Shown piece after piece: positions 18,201 to 26,376 of a DNA stretch of 64,000 bases; the stretch's first letter is position 1, and each line of letters opens with the position of its first letter. The stretch comes from Alcanivoracaceae bacterium. Its GTDB lineage: Bacteria > Pseudomonadota > Gammaproteobacteria > Xanthomonadales > Marinicellaceae. A program made the position numbers and the translations under genes. The DNA lies in the NCBI GenBank assembly GCA_016744455.1, contig JADGEI010000002.1, forward strand, positions 62,001 to 126,000, in the 5' to 3' direction. The notes under the pieces were generated by a model. The model saw nothing but the letters and a program-made list of their open reading frames with translations, had not been told where the DNA came from and did no database searches.

Positions 18201-19656
18201 TGAGGTTGACTATTGCTCAGGTGCAAGTATTTTGGTACCAAAAAAATTGTTTGAAGAACTAGGGCGATTTGACGAACGTTACAAACCAGCCTATTATGAA
18301 GACACAGACTTGGCTTTTGCCATAAGGAATGTGGGTAAAAAAGTCTATTATCAACCCGCATCAAAAATCACCCACTTCGAAGGCGTTTCATCGGGAACCG
18401 ATTTAACTGCTGGCATGAAAAAATACCAGGTGGTAAATCAAACTAAGTTTAAAGAAAAGTGGGCAAAAGATTTAGCTAAACAACCAAAACCAGGGTCGAA
18501 TATTGAGTTGTCTCGCATACACGATCAACCAAAAAGAATGCTGATCTTAGACGCTTGTACGCCTACACCCGATCAAGATTCTGGCTCTCTTCGCATGCTT
18601 AATTTGATCAAGATTCTCAAAGAGTTAGATTATCATATTGTCTTTATGCCTGAAAACCTCAGTTACAATGCCGGTTATACCCAAGCTTTACAACAACTCG
18701 GCGTTGAGTGTATTTATCACCCAAGCATAAACAACCCAGTTGAATACCTCAAAGACAAAGGTAAATACCTGGATGCTGTTATATTGTCACGTTATTATGT
18801 GGCAGAACCTGTTATGCCTTTCATCCGAGAATATTGCCCCAAAGCGCAAATCATTTTTGATACAGTAGATTTGCATTATGTCCGTGAACGTCGTATGGCA
18901 GAACTTGCCAAGGATCAAAAGCTTGCCAAAATAGCCGAAGAAACACGCATTAAAGAACTTGCGGTTGCCAAAGCTTGTGATGTCACTTTGGTAGTTAGTC
19001 CCTACGAAGTAGAAGTACTTGCCAAAGAACTACCCAATACAAAAGTTAAAGTGTTAACCAATATCCACGAAATATATGGTTGCCGTAAAGGCTTTAAGCA
19101 ACGCAAAGACATAATGTTCATTGGCGGATACCAGCACACGCCTAATGTCGATGCTGTAGAGTGGTTTATAAAAGAGATTTTTCCACTGGTAGAAAAACAA
19201 TTACCCGAAATAAAATTTCATATCATTGGTTCCAAAGCACCTAAACACATTCAAAAAATGGCCACTGGCAATATTGTCTTCCAAGGCTTTGTTGAGGACA
19301 TCGAACCCATTATGGACGATATCCGTATTGCCGTTGCACCCCTGCGATTTGGGGCAGGCGTCAAAGGTAAAGTCAATATGTCTATGAGCTACGGTCAACC
19401 TGTGGTCGGTACTAAAGTCGCAGTTGAAGGAATGTATGCTCAAGAAGGTGTGGATGTATTGATGGCAGAAACACCAATCGATTTTGCTCAACAAATTGTC
19501 CGCTTATACCAAGACGAAGAACTCTGGAACACCATTTCAAATGGGGGATTAGCTAATGTGCAGAATTATTTTTCTTTTGAAGCAGCAAAAATAGCAATAA
19601 AAAACATATTATTTGAAATGAAATATGAAATAGTATATATTAACTACACATCCTAA
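15229..19656 (+). CDS. Giant multi-domain glycosyltransferase (GT4-like, coiled coil, GT2, GT4-like)
   Basis: A 1475-residue cytoplasmic protein. Residues 1-200 are unrecognised. About 210-625 is a GT-B-like domain (LLHVTMDWGGGVQQW, then FTILLLGTINQAKGQQLL). About 650-750 is a coiled coil with a duplicated 14-residue unit. About 837-1075 is a GT2 domain (DVSVIIPVFNHFQHTYNCLK, VVDDCSSDET, FLNNDT), and about 1100-1470 is a second GT-B domain (ILDACTPTPDQDSGSLRML, FGAGVKGKVNMSMSYGQPVV). Fusions like this build repeating units or chain extensions of surface polysaccharide, the coiled coil acting as spacer or ruler (inference). The very C-terminal end is AT-rich and may be diverging. Confidence 0.88.
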   Translation: MKNKPYLVVYNQKPGLTFHNKTQDEFNLLTFKQEKFNVDLCEKIAAKTENNVAIIIINASVQLPEFWSQRLLASLNDSPTHLCSALTTRVFELSPLVEKQQFKGSVASLDNYIYLLQEATTFFSSKINNECFIVRDKNTLQHLNTISYKACKNLLVQSHNDQKVELTDFIDLGDQQKLPAHPLADLQWKMKDYLQDPFKVSTYPLLDEKPILLHVTMDWGGGVQQWINNYCQNETNYNHLILMSHGEFYRNSHGEKLSLYFQGNLNTYAVEMRRYELQAPIMITAINHEEYRQIFDGVLAEFNIQQIIVSSLIGHSMNCLNTNVATIRVFHDYFPSWPSLTAHLDKRELTEKDLNLALKQTKNEPFGEISKQQYKVWKKELHKAYQNTTIRLVSPSQSVMDNLTKIDKKVFEKSEVIPHAIAEFNTVNYTNKSEKFTILLLGTINQAKGQQLLDEVISSLGEGYHFVLLGAGSHAKKYRGYGNIKIIPAFDNNQLFQLLQKIRPDLALITSQTSETFNYTLSELQQAGICTLSTSFGALKERIIDGETGYHCDSAEAFVSKIQELQKQPHDIKYIRGNLAKIKLPTLADMTKAYRKILAKTQQKNYQLINTPRKSTFFAQNLIDENKEKSRISNLLFTSEENLNDRTRWGKELTKQLKHAEKNIDLERNEIKHLKGVLKKETKRMSKEITSLQRANQSAQQHYETTQKQLQKTEQHYETTHKQLQKTEQILHDTNFNKEKVEQELLSVYQSRSWRMTKPMRTLTTWARHKRNAVKFRLAQFKTFPSRTIRSLKARGVLGTAKIIVNKFNANSPQDSRQKTVNLTHEYKNLTLKYVTKPDVSVIIPVFNHFQHTYNCLKSLAELDEKTTFEVIVVDDCSSDETQKQIKKIKGINYKRQKQNGGFIESCNTGAEIARGKYLMFLNNDTVVYDQWLDSLTEVFDNKIDAGLVGSKLVYPNNQLQEAGGIVFNDASGWNYGRMGNPDEPWYNHVREVDYCSGASILVPKKLFEELGRFDERYKPAYYEDTDLAFAIRNVGKKVYYQPASKITHFEGVSSGTDLTAGMKKYQVVNQTKFKEKWAKDLAKQPKPGSNIELSRIHDQPKRMLILDACTPTPDQDSGSLRMLNLIKILKELDYHIVFMPENLSYNAGYTQALQQLGVECIYHPSINNPVEYLKDKGKYLDAVILSRYYVAEPVMPFIREYCPKAQIIFDTVDLHYVRERRMAELAKDQKLAKIAEETRIKELAVAKACDVTLVVSPYEVEVLAKELPNTKVKVLTNIHEIYGCRKGFKQRKDIMFIGGYQHTPNVDAVEWFIKEIFPLVEKQLPEIKFHIIGSKAPKHIQKMATGNIVFQGFVEDIEPIMDDIRIAVAPLRFGAGVKGKVNMSMSYGQPVVGTKVAVEGMYAQEGVDVLMAETPIDFAQQIVRLYQDEELWNTISNGGLANVQNYFSFEAAKIAIKNILFEMKYEIVYINYTS
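17329..17412 (+). repeat. 42-bp tandem duplication in the glycosyltransferase coiled coil
   Basis: Two adjacent 42-base units (17329-17370, 17371-17412), both beginning CAACACTATGAGACAACTCA and differing at a few bases, encode QHYETTQKQLQKTE and QHYETTHKQLQKTE. A 14-residue unit is two heptads, so it extends the coiled coil in register. Confidence 0.9.
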
Positions 19657-19681
19657 CCTCACAATATCGGAAAACGATTAA

Positions 19682-20548
19682 ATGAAAATAACCAAAATCA
19701 ATAATTTTGATGCTTATTGCGACTACAGAGATAGCAATACCAAAAATTACCAAAAAATATATGCTTATGAAAAAAAAATCAATAATAAGCTTAGTCTTGA
19801 TGAAATAATTTACCTAGATGGTTTTTCTTGGCCAGCTCAGTCAAAAAGCAAATTCTTGATTGATGGTTTATATGCAAATAATAATGAAGTTAATTTTCGT
19901 GAAAGGATGGTTTGCCAACAGACCGAATTAAATAATAGAATTAGGGGGAGTATTCATGTATTTGAAGATTATTTTAAAGCCAAAAAAACAGATAGTATTT
20001 ACTTAACAGAGCAATGTACAATGCTGGGAAAGTGGATGCAAAAAAAATATTCAAATATTGAATGCAGTGAATATTTATCAAATTGTAGTGAAATTAATCA
20101 AGAGCATTTGCAACATTACATAAACCCTTATAAGTTAAAACACCAAGATTTAACTAACCTGACATATAAAACCAATCTATTTGATTATGTTCTATCTTTT
20201 GATTGTTTTGAGCATATTCCTAACTACAAAAAAGCCTTTTTAGAATGTTTAAAAGTACTTAAACCTGGCGGGAAACTCATGTGGTCAGTTCCATTTGACA
20301 GAAACTTAAAATCAACTCTTGTTAGGGCAAGTATTGATAAGCATGGAGAAATAAAGCACCATGTTGAACCAGAATACCATGGTGACCCAACTTCAGAAGA
20401 TGGGTGTTTAAGTTTCTACACATTTGGTTGGGATCTATTAGATGAACTATTAGAAATAGGCTTTAAAAACACTTATGCCTTATTATTTTATTCCAAAAAA
20501 TACGGTTATATAGGTGGTGAGCAACTGTTACTGTGTGCTGAAAAGTAG
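19682..20548 (+). CDS. SAM-dependent methyltransferase, Methyltransf_11 type
   Basis: A 288-residue protein. The N-terminal third is a specific region with no motif I recognise. The C-terminal methyltransferase half has NLFDYVLSFDCFEHIPNYKK, which is the post-II motif, and VLKPGGKLMWSVPFDRN. The glycine-rich SAM loop is poorly conserved, apparently lying in the segment around SIYLTEQCTMLG. The family includes enzymes that methylate sugars in surface-polysaccharide clusters. It follows the giant glycosyltransferase by 25 bases and is more AT-rich than housekeeping genes nearby, suggesting acquisition with the polysaccharide locus. Confidence 0.75.
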   Translation: MKITKINNFDAYCDYRDSNTKNYQKIYAYEKKINNKLSLDEIIYLDGFSWPAQSKSKFLIDGLYANNNEVNFRERMVCQQTELNNRIRGSIHVFEDYFKAKKTDSIYLTEQCTMLGKWMQKKYSNIECSEYLSNCSEINQEHLQHYINPYKLKHQDLTNLTYKTNLFDYVLSFDCFEHIPNYKKAFLECLKVLKPGGKLMWSVPFDRNLKSTLVRASIDKHGEIKHHVEPEYHGDPTSEDGCLSFYTFGWDLLDELLEIGFKNTYALLFYSKKYGYIGGEQLLLCAEK

Positions 20549-20568
20549 GTTAGTGAAGGCAATACACT

Positions 20569-20574
20569 TATAAT
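20569..20574 (+). promoter_or_regulatory. Candidate -10 box for the YIDPGSG-YidC-sulfatase operon
   Basis: A TATAAT lies in the 109-base gap before the 72-residue gene, giving an untranslated leader of about 75-80 bases. No convincing -35 box is visible. The gap holds nothing else obvious. Confidence 0.35.
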
Positions 20575-20657
20575 AGCTGTTCAAGCACTAATGAAATCTT
20601 TAAAACATGCCATAAATATGGATAATAGTTAAAAACTAAAAACACACAGGAAATTTA

Positions 20658-20876
20658 ATGAATAAATTTTTATTAACAATAGTATTGCTTTTTTTAGCTG
20701 CACCATCTATGGCCTATATTGACCCAGGTTCTGGAAGTGCCATTATGTCAGCAATCATTGGTTTCTTTGTTGCTCTTGGGCTCGCAATTAAGACCTACTG
20801 GTACAAAATCAAATCTCTATTAGGTTTAAGTAAAAAAACTGAAAATACAGAAGAGCCTTCTGAAAATGATAAATAA
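20658..20876 (+). CDS. Small YIDPGSG-motif membrane protein
   Basis: A 72-residue protein. A signal peptide or first helix (MNKFLLTIVLLFLAAPSMA) is followed at once by YIDPGSGSAIMSAIIG, a second hydrophobic stretch to about residue 42, then a basic and acidic tail. AGGAAA lies 7 bases before the ATG. Small proteins with a YIDPG(S/T)GS motif occur, as I recall, near glycerophosphotransferases and sulfatase-like enzymes in polysaccharide loci, without known function. Its stop overlaps the next gene by 11 bases. It is probably real because of the clean ribosome binding site, motif and coupling. Confidence 0.75.
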   Translation: MNKFLLTIVLLFLAAPSMAYIDPGSGSAIMSAIIGFFVALGLAIKTYWYKIKSLLGLSKKTENTEEPSENDK

Positions 20877-21522
20877 AAAAGACGTTGCCTTCAACAAATC
20901 TTATTGGGATGGATTCTACAAACATAACTTTAAACACACGCCTTCACAATTTTGTGTTAGTGTCTTAACCGAACTCGATGATAAGGCTGTAATTGTTGAG
21001 CTAGGCAGTGGAAATGGCAGGGATTCTTTGTATTTTGCTTCTCAAGGGCATATGACGATAGCCTTAGATTTATCTCACGAGGCCATTAACAGTTGTGAAG
21101 CTGAGGCAGTAAAAAGACATGTTGATCACAGTTATTTTGTTCAAGCAGATTTAACCAGTCAGCAGCAACTCAAAGGTATTATTGAAAAAGCCCGTTCAAA
21201 AGCTAAAAACACACCATTAACCTTTTATTCGCGTTTTGTTATGCACTCACTAGATGACAATCAAGAACAAACGTTACTTGCAATATTGGCAGATAATATT
21301 CAAGAAGGTGAAAAAATTTATTTTGAATTTCGCTCTCAGGAAGATGCTGACCTAGATAAACATTTTGGTGGTCACTATCGCCGTTATGTTGACACTGATC
21401 TGTTTTTCTCACGTTTAAAAAATGGTGGTTTTGAAATAGAATACCAAATCATCGGACAAGGCATGGCAAAATACAAAGAAGAGGATCCTTTTGTTGCTCG
21501 TATAATAGCCAAGAAATCCTAA
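20866..21522 (+). CDS. Class I SAM-dependent methyltransferase
   Basis: A 218-residue protein with the SAM loop VIVELGSGNGRDSLYFASQG, acidic strand ALDLSHEAI, and the RFVMHSLDDNQEQTLL post-motif region, similar to TehB/small-molecule type methyltransferases. Within this operon it probably methylates a polymer precursor or a phosphoglycerol terminus (inference). The start overlaps the YIDPGSG gene and the next gene begins 12 bases downstream. Confidence 0.82.
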   Translation: MINKKDVAFNKSYWDGFYKHNFKHTPSQFCVSVLTELDDKAVIVELGSGNGRDSLYFASQGHMTIALDLSHEAINSCEAEAVKRHVDHSYFVQADLTSQQQLKGIIEKARSKAKNTPLTFYSRFVMHSLDDNQEQTLLAILADNIQEGEKIYFEFRSQEDADLDKHFGGHYRRYVDTDLFFSRLKNGGFEIEYQIIGQGMAKYKEEDPFVARIIAKKS

Positions 21523-21534
21523 TATTAAGTTCTT

Positions 21535-22665
21535 ATGTTTAGCTTTTTTAAACACCTAAAAAACGTTATTGCTTTTAATCAATTAGAAAAAAAAGACCGA
21601 AGACTCGTTTTTTATTCCGAAGGAAAAAATTATTGGGTGCACTTGGAAGGCATGGTTAAAGCGTGGCTCAAAAACTATGACATACCAATTTGTTATGTTT
21701 CATCTGCTAGTGATGACCCTGGTTTATTACTAAAGCATAAAAATTTTCGTAGTTTCACCATTGATGAAGGCTGGGTTAGAAACTGGTTTTTTGAAAACAT
21801 TGAAACAGATGTTATGGTGATGACCATGCCAGACATCAACCAATACCAAGTAAAACGTTCACGACATAAGGTACACTATGTTTATACTCAGCATTCTTTA
21901 GTGAGTTTTCACATGGTCTATAGAAAAGGGGCCATGGATTATTATGATAGCATTTTCTGTGCCGCACCGCACCACAAAACAGAAACTAGAGCATTGGAAA
22001 AACATTATGGCCTGTCTAAAAAAGACCTTTATGAACATGGTTATGGCAGACTCGATTCGATAATAAATAACAAAAAATCCGTGTCACATAATCCTCAATC
22101 TAATGAAAACACCAAAGGGCATGTGTTACTAGCACCTTCCTGGGGTGATGACTCAATAATTGAACTACTTGGAGACAAAGTCGTAGCACCTGTATTAAAA
22201 GCGGGTTATAAGCTCACTTTACGCCCTCACCCACAAACGTTAATCTTTGCTAAAGAAAAAGTACAAGCCATAATCGATAAACACCAAAACAATCCGTTAT
22301 TTCATTTTGAATCCAATGTAGCGGGACAGGACTCTTTACACGATTCAAATATAATGATTTGTGATTGGTCTGGCGCTGCTCTTGACTATGCTTTCGGCTT
22401 AAACAAACCCGTCGTCTTTATTGATGTTCCTCGTAAAATTAATAATCAAGACTACCAACAGCTCAATATTGAGCCTTATGAAGTTTCCATAAGAGAAAAA
22501 ATTGGCCGAGTTGTGGCACTCGATGAGGTAAATAATTTAGCCCAGCACATTGAAAAAACCTTAATCCATTTTGAAAACAATAGTTTTAAAAATGACATTT
22601 ATAATTTAGGTAATTCTGCCAAAAAAGGAGCTTATTTCCTGAATGAAATTTTAAAAAACTTATGA
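21535..22665 (+). CDS. CDP-glycerol glycerophosphotransferase family protein (TagF/TagB-like)
   Basis: A 376-residue protein of the Glyphos_transf family. Motifs: an N-terminal Rossmann half, HVLLAPSWGDDS at about 200, LTLRPHPQT at about 230, and SNIMICDWSGAALDYAFGLN followed by KPVVFID at about 280. The family transfers glycerol-phosphate or ribitol-phosphate from CDP precursors, classically onto teichoic acids, and in Gram-negatives onto capsule or O-antigen. This predicts a phosphoglycerol-containing surface glycan. It is preceded by a methyltransferase, and its stop overlaps the YidC-like start (ATGA). Confidence 0.87.
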   Translation: MFSFFKHLKNVIAFNQLEKKDRRLVFYSEGKNYWVHLEGMVKAWLKNYDIPICYVSSASDDPGLLLKHKNFRSFTIDEGWVRNWFFENIETDVMVMTMPDINQYQVKRSRHKVHYVYTQHSLVSFHMVYRKGAMDYYDSIFCAAPHHKTETRALEKHYGLSKKDLYEHGYGRLDSIINNKKSVSHNPQSNENTKGHVLLAPSWGDDSIIELLGDKVVAPVLKAGYKLTLRPHPQTLIFAKEKVQAIIDKHQNNPLFHFESNVAGQDSLHDSNIMICDWSGAALDYAFGLNKPVVFIDVPRKINNQDYQQLNIEPYEVSIREKIGRVVALDEVNNLAQHIEKTLIHFENNSFKNDIYNLGNSAKKGAYFLNEILKNL

Positions 22666-23768
22666 TTAAAAAATTCATTTTCCTATTACTACTGGTATTT
22701 GTCACACAGCCTAATGCCCTGGTATTTGATATTGAAAATGAAAAGACACTTAACAATACCATTAATCATCAGATAAAAGACACCTTTGTTTTTAGCGGTT
22801 TAGCCGTTTACCTCAATCAATTAAGCTACTACGTTGTCGACAATACTGTCAAACAGATAGACCCAACAAATACAGAGGTAATTACATTAAATCAAAACCA
22901 ATGGCTAGCCATAGTAGGCCGCTTTAATGTCCTAGCCATACAAGCCAATCAGGCATCTGTTTCTTTTGTAGGTGAAAAACTAACGCTAAAATTAAATGGT
23001 GCCAGACCAATAACTCACCTACTTCAAAAAAACCAACTAGACACCATAAACCCAGAACTTGACCAAATAAGATATCAGCACCTATGGTACCCTTTTGCTC
23101 AATTGGCAAAACTTTCCGAAACAACCATGGTTTTCATTAAACAAGCGTTGAGTACTAACTGGGGTGTAGCCATTTTATTATTCGCTGTAGTGGTTAAATT
23201 GCTGTTATTACCCATCTCGATTCTAACAGTAAAATACCAGAGAAAAGTTTCCGAAGTCTCAACTAAACTAGAGCCGATACTAAAAAAAATAAAGGCCACA
23301 CATGACGGTGAAGAAGCCCATATACGCCTTATGCAAGCTCACAAACACTTAGGGGTCTCGCCTTTTTATACTTTAAAACCATTAATGAGCACCTTAATAC
23401 AAATTCCCGTTTTAATTGCAGTATTTAATGCCTTAGGTGAAATGCCGCAGTTTAATGGCGTCCCTTTTTTATGGTTTAACGATTTAGCCTATCCAGATAA
23501 CTTGGTAAATTTACCCTTCACCATTCCGTTATTAGGCGACAGCTTAAACCTTATGCCTTTTTTAATGCTTATCGTTACCGTTATTTCAACAATATTATTC
23601 ACAAATTCCAAAGCAACCAATCTAGAAGTAACAAAACAAAAACGAAATCTTTACCTTATGGGCGTCGTATTTTTTGTCTTGTTTTATCCTTTCCCCTCTG
23701 CAATGGTAATGTATTGGATGTTCGCTACTTTACTACAAATTATTCAGCAACGATTTATAAGGATATAA
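22662..23768 (+). CDS. YidC/Oxa1-family membrane insertase paralogue
   Basis: A 368-residue protein. A signal peptide (1-19) and a unique periplasmic region of about 115 residues precede the Oxa1 core: first core helix WGVAILLFAVVVKLLLLPIS at about 168-187, cytoplasmic helical hairpin (KVSEVSTKLEPILKKIK), the PFYTLKPLMSTLIQIPVLIAVF helix at about 227-248, then three more helices. The hydrophilic-groove Arg of E. coli YidC is Lys here (VVVKLLL). Housekeeping yidC normally lies with rnpA-oxaA-trmE; this copy is instead coupled to a glycerophosphotransferase and a sulfatase-like gene, so it is a specialised paralogue. Confidence 0.88.
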   Translation: MIKKFIFLLLLVFVTQPNALVFDIENEKTLNNTINHQIKDTFVFSGLAVYLNQLSYYVVDNTVKQIDPTNTEVITLNQNQWLAIVGRFNVLAIQANQASVSFVGEKLTLKLNGARPITHLLQKNQLDTINPELDQIRYQHLWYPFAQLAKLSETTMVFIKQALSTNWGVAILLFAVVVKLLLLPISILTVKYQRKVSEVSTKLEPILKKIKATHDGEEAHIRLMQAHKHLGVSPFYTLKPLMSTLIQIPVLIAVFNALGEMPQFNGVPFLWFNDLAYPDNLVNLPFTIPLLGDSLNLMPFLMLIVTVISTILFTNSKATNLEVTKQKRNLYLMGVVFFVLFYPFPSAMVMYWMFATLLQIIQQRFIRI

Positions 23769-23772
23769 ACAA

Positions 23773-26367
23773 ATGAAGCATAAGACCCTATTGTTTTTAG
23801 CACTTTTTATTGTTTTGTTACAATTGTTTATTTTCTTTCCTACTTCAATATGGACACAAAATCAGTTTAATTTTGATAGCCCATACTCAGATAGTTTAAG
23901 TTTTTTATTGTTAATAGTCACTAGCATATTAGTTCTATCAATTATTGTTGCGTTAATAACACCAAAAACATTAAGAAAATACTTACTTCCTTTTCTAACT
24001 ATTCTTTCAGTTTTAATTTTTATTCAACAAAATATTTTAGTTTGGGATTACGGAATATTAGATGGCAAAAACCTTCAGTTTCAATCCAAAACTTCATTAG
24101 GGTATATTGACTCAATCGTTTGGTTCTTTGCCACATTAATTTTGATAGTTAAGCGATCTTTATTAATTAAACATGCTAGTACTATTTTGGTTTTCACAGG
24201 TATTGTTACTACCAGTTTGTTTCTTATTTCCCTTTATTCATATGACTTTAATATAAATGAGAATTCTGCATCCATTACAGAAGATAAAAAATTTCAATTT
24301 TCAAAAGAAAAAAATATTTTAGTCTTTGTTCTCGATGGATTTCAATCAGATTTATTTTGGCGTATTATTGAAAATGAACCAGAAATAACAAAGGACCTAA
24401 AAGGGTTTGAATTTTATCCTAATACCACAGCAGTATTTTCAAAAACTTACCCTAGTATTCCGCTATTGTTAACTGGAAAAATATATCAAAAACAAAAAAC
24501 TATTCGTGATTTTTTGAACTCAGTTTATAAAGATTCAATACTTTCAGAATTAATAAACTCCAATTGGAGAGTTGAACTTTACCCCTACCTTAAAAACATG
24601 ATCCCTATAAATGGCTCATTTATGAGCAACTACAGAGAAAAAACAACACTTCTAAACAAAGTTGAAAGTTACTTACAAGCACTGGATTTATCTTTTTTTC
24701 GTACTGTTCCTCACGTTGTTAAGAGAAAAGTATATAACCAGGGAGACTTTATTGTAAAAAAAGACATGCTTGAATACTTCAAAAAAAATGAGATATTAAT
24801 TGAAGAGCCCAAAAAAACTAAAAAACTACCTAGAACAAATAAGCATAGAGGGATTAATTTTTTAGAAAACATGAAAGATTATGGGTCAGTAGATTCTACA
24901 CAGCCTGCTTTTAAATTTTATCATTTGCTTATGCCACATAGCCCTTTTACATTAAATAGAAAGTTAGAGTTCATAAAAGGGAATAAAGACTTTGAGTCCT
25001 ATAATGATTACGCTTTTGCCAGCTTAAAGTTAATGATAGGTTACCTTAAAGAACTAAAAAAATTAGGGGTTTATGATAATTCGGCCATAATTATTGTGGC
25101 TGATCACGGTGGTGGAGAATATACCAATGTTAAATACGAAGTAGATAACAATAAATTTACCCCTATAATTGAAGATGGATATGAAAAAGCATCTGCAAAA
25201 CCACTTTTATTGGTGAAAAAATTCGATTCTAAAGAACCTTTTATAATAAGTCCAAATAAACCTGTTTCTTTAACAGATGTCGCCCCTACAATTGCTTCTT
25301 TTGCACAAATTACTCCTCCAAATAACAATGGGGTTACCATTGATGCAATAAACGTACAATCTGAAAGAGAAAGGACTTTTTATTATTACAGTTTCACTGG
25401 TTGGGATTCAAAATATTTACAGGATTTTAATGTATACAAAATAAATGGAAATATTTATAAGGAAGAATCTTGGAGTAGAAAAGGGTTGTTGACAGCCCAA
25501 GATAAAACTATTACAGCTTCCAATAAATATGAATTTAATAAAACAATCACTTATGGGTCTGATTTAAAATTTGATACGGATTATCAAAATCAATTTATAG
25601 TAGAAAAAAACTATAAGCTTCAACCATCCAGTATTAATTCAATTGAACAAGAAATTAATTTATCATTACCACTAAACCAGCCATTTATTGTAAATGAACT
25701 ATATAAACTGGAAATTAAAGCCTCAGCAAAGAACAATATTGATAACATACATATAGAACTTAATAAACAAATATACAAAACTATAAAAATACAAACCCAT
25801 AAAGATATACTATATTTGTATTTTCAACCTATTAAAAACCCTCCAAATAATAGAGCCAACATAAAATTGACTCCAGAAATTTTGACAAATCATAATCAAG
25901 TAGTATTATCTAGTGTAAAGTTAACAAAAATAAACTTAGCTAGAATTAATAATGCTGAAATAAATCTATCAAAAAATTTAGAAAAGTTTCAAATAACTGG
26001 CTTTTGGGAAAAGGCTAAATGGGGTAGGTGGAGCGCAAAGAAAGAATCATCTTTACTATTCAAAACAGAAGGTAACTTTTGTCAAAAAGGTTATATTCAA
26101 TTAAAATTTAGAAAGTTTTATACTAATGTTGACTCAAAAAAATTCAATGTCTATATCAATGGAGTTCAACTTAAAAAATTAAAACAAGAAGAGCAAAATT
26201 ATTTTTATAAGTGTCCTGAAACCACTTATTATGATAATGAAACTATAAACCTTGTTTTTAAAACACAAACTGTTACATCTCCAATACAAGCCGGCACAGG
26301 GAAGAGCACTAGAACGTTGGGGTTTGGCTTAAAAAGCATTCAATTTGGCAAACTAATTGACTTATAA
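23773..26367 (+). CDS. Membrane sulfatase/alkaline-phosphatase superfamily enzyme
   Basis: An 864-residue protein. Five hydrophobic helices fill residues 5-165. A sulfatase-fold domain at about 180-540 has metal-ligand motifs LVFVLDGFQSD and IIIVADHGGGEY and the nucleophile region TYPSIPLLLTG. A C-terminal beta-rich domain of about 300 residues follows. The layout resembles LTA-synthase and phosphoethanolamine/phosphoglycerol transferases, which move a phospho-alcohol from a lipid to a glycan. It is the last gene of the YIDPGSG-methyltransferase-TagF-YidC series and noticeably AT-richer than its neighbours. It ends 9 bases from the convergent paralogue. Confidence 0.8.
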   Translation: MKHKTLLFLALFIVLLQLFIFFPTSIWTQNQFNFDSPYSDSLSFLLLIVTSILVLSIIVALITPKTLRKYLLPFLTILSVLIFIQQNILVWDYGILDGKNLQFQSKTSLGYIDSIVWFFATLILIVKRSLLIKHASTILVFTGIVTTSLFLISLYSYDFNINENSASITEDKKFQFSKEKNILVFVLDGFQSDLFWRIIENEPEITKDLKGFEFYPNTTAVFSKTYPSIPLLLTGKIYQKQKTIRDFLNSVYKDSILSELINSNWRVELYPYLKNMIPINGSFMSNYREKTTLLNKVESYLQALDLSFFRTVPHVVKRKVYNQGDFIVKKDMLEYFKKNEILIEEPKKTKKLPRTNKHRGINFLENMKDYGSVDSTQPAFKFYHLLMPHSPFTLNRKLEFIKGNKDFESYNDYAFASLKLMIGYLKELKKLGVYDNSAIIIVADHGGGEYTNVKYEVDNNKFTPIIEDGYEKASAKPLLLVKKFDSKEPFIISPNKPVSLTDVAPTIASFAQITPPNNNGVTIDAINVQSERERTFYYYSFTGWDSKYLQDFNVYKINGNIYKEESWSRKGLLTAQDKTITASNKYEFNKTITYGSDLKFDTDYQNQFIVEKNYKLQPSSINSIEQEINLSLPLNQPFIVNELYKLEIKASAKNNIDNIHIELNKQIYKTIKIQTHKDILYLYFQPIKNPPNNRANIKLTPEILTNHNQVVLSSVKLTKINLARINNAEINLSKNLEKFQITGFWEKAKWGRWSAKKESSLLFKTEGNFCQKGYIQLKFRKFYTNVDSKKFNVYINGVQLKKLKQEEQNYFYKCPETTYYDNETINLVFKTQTVTSPIQAGTGKSTRTLGFGLKSIQFGKLIDL

Positions 26368-26376
26368 TAGACCGGC

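Noticed and set aside
19124..19135. GGCGGATACC resembling part of a JUMPstart/ops element of polysaccharide operons.
   Set aside because: It lies inside the glycosyltransferase coding region, not in a leader, and lacks the full consensus.
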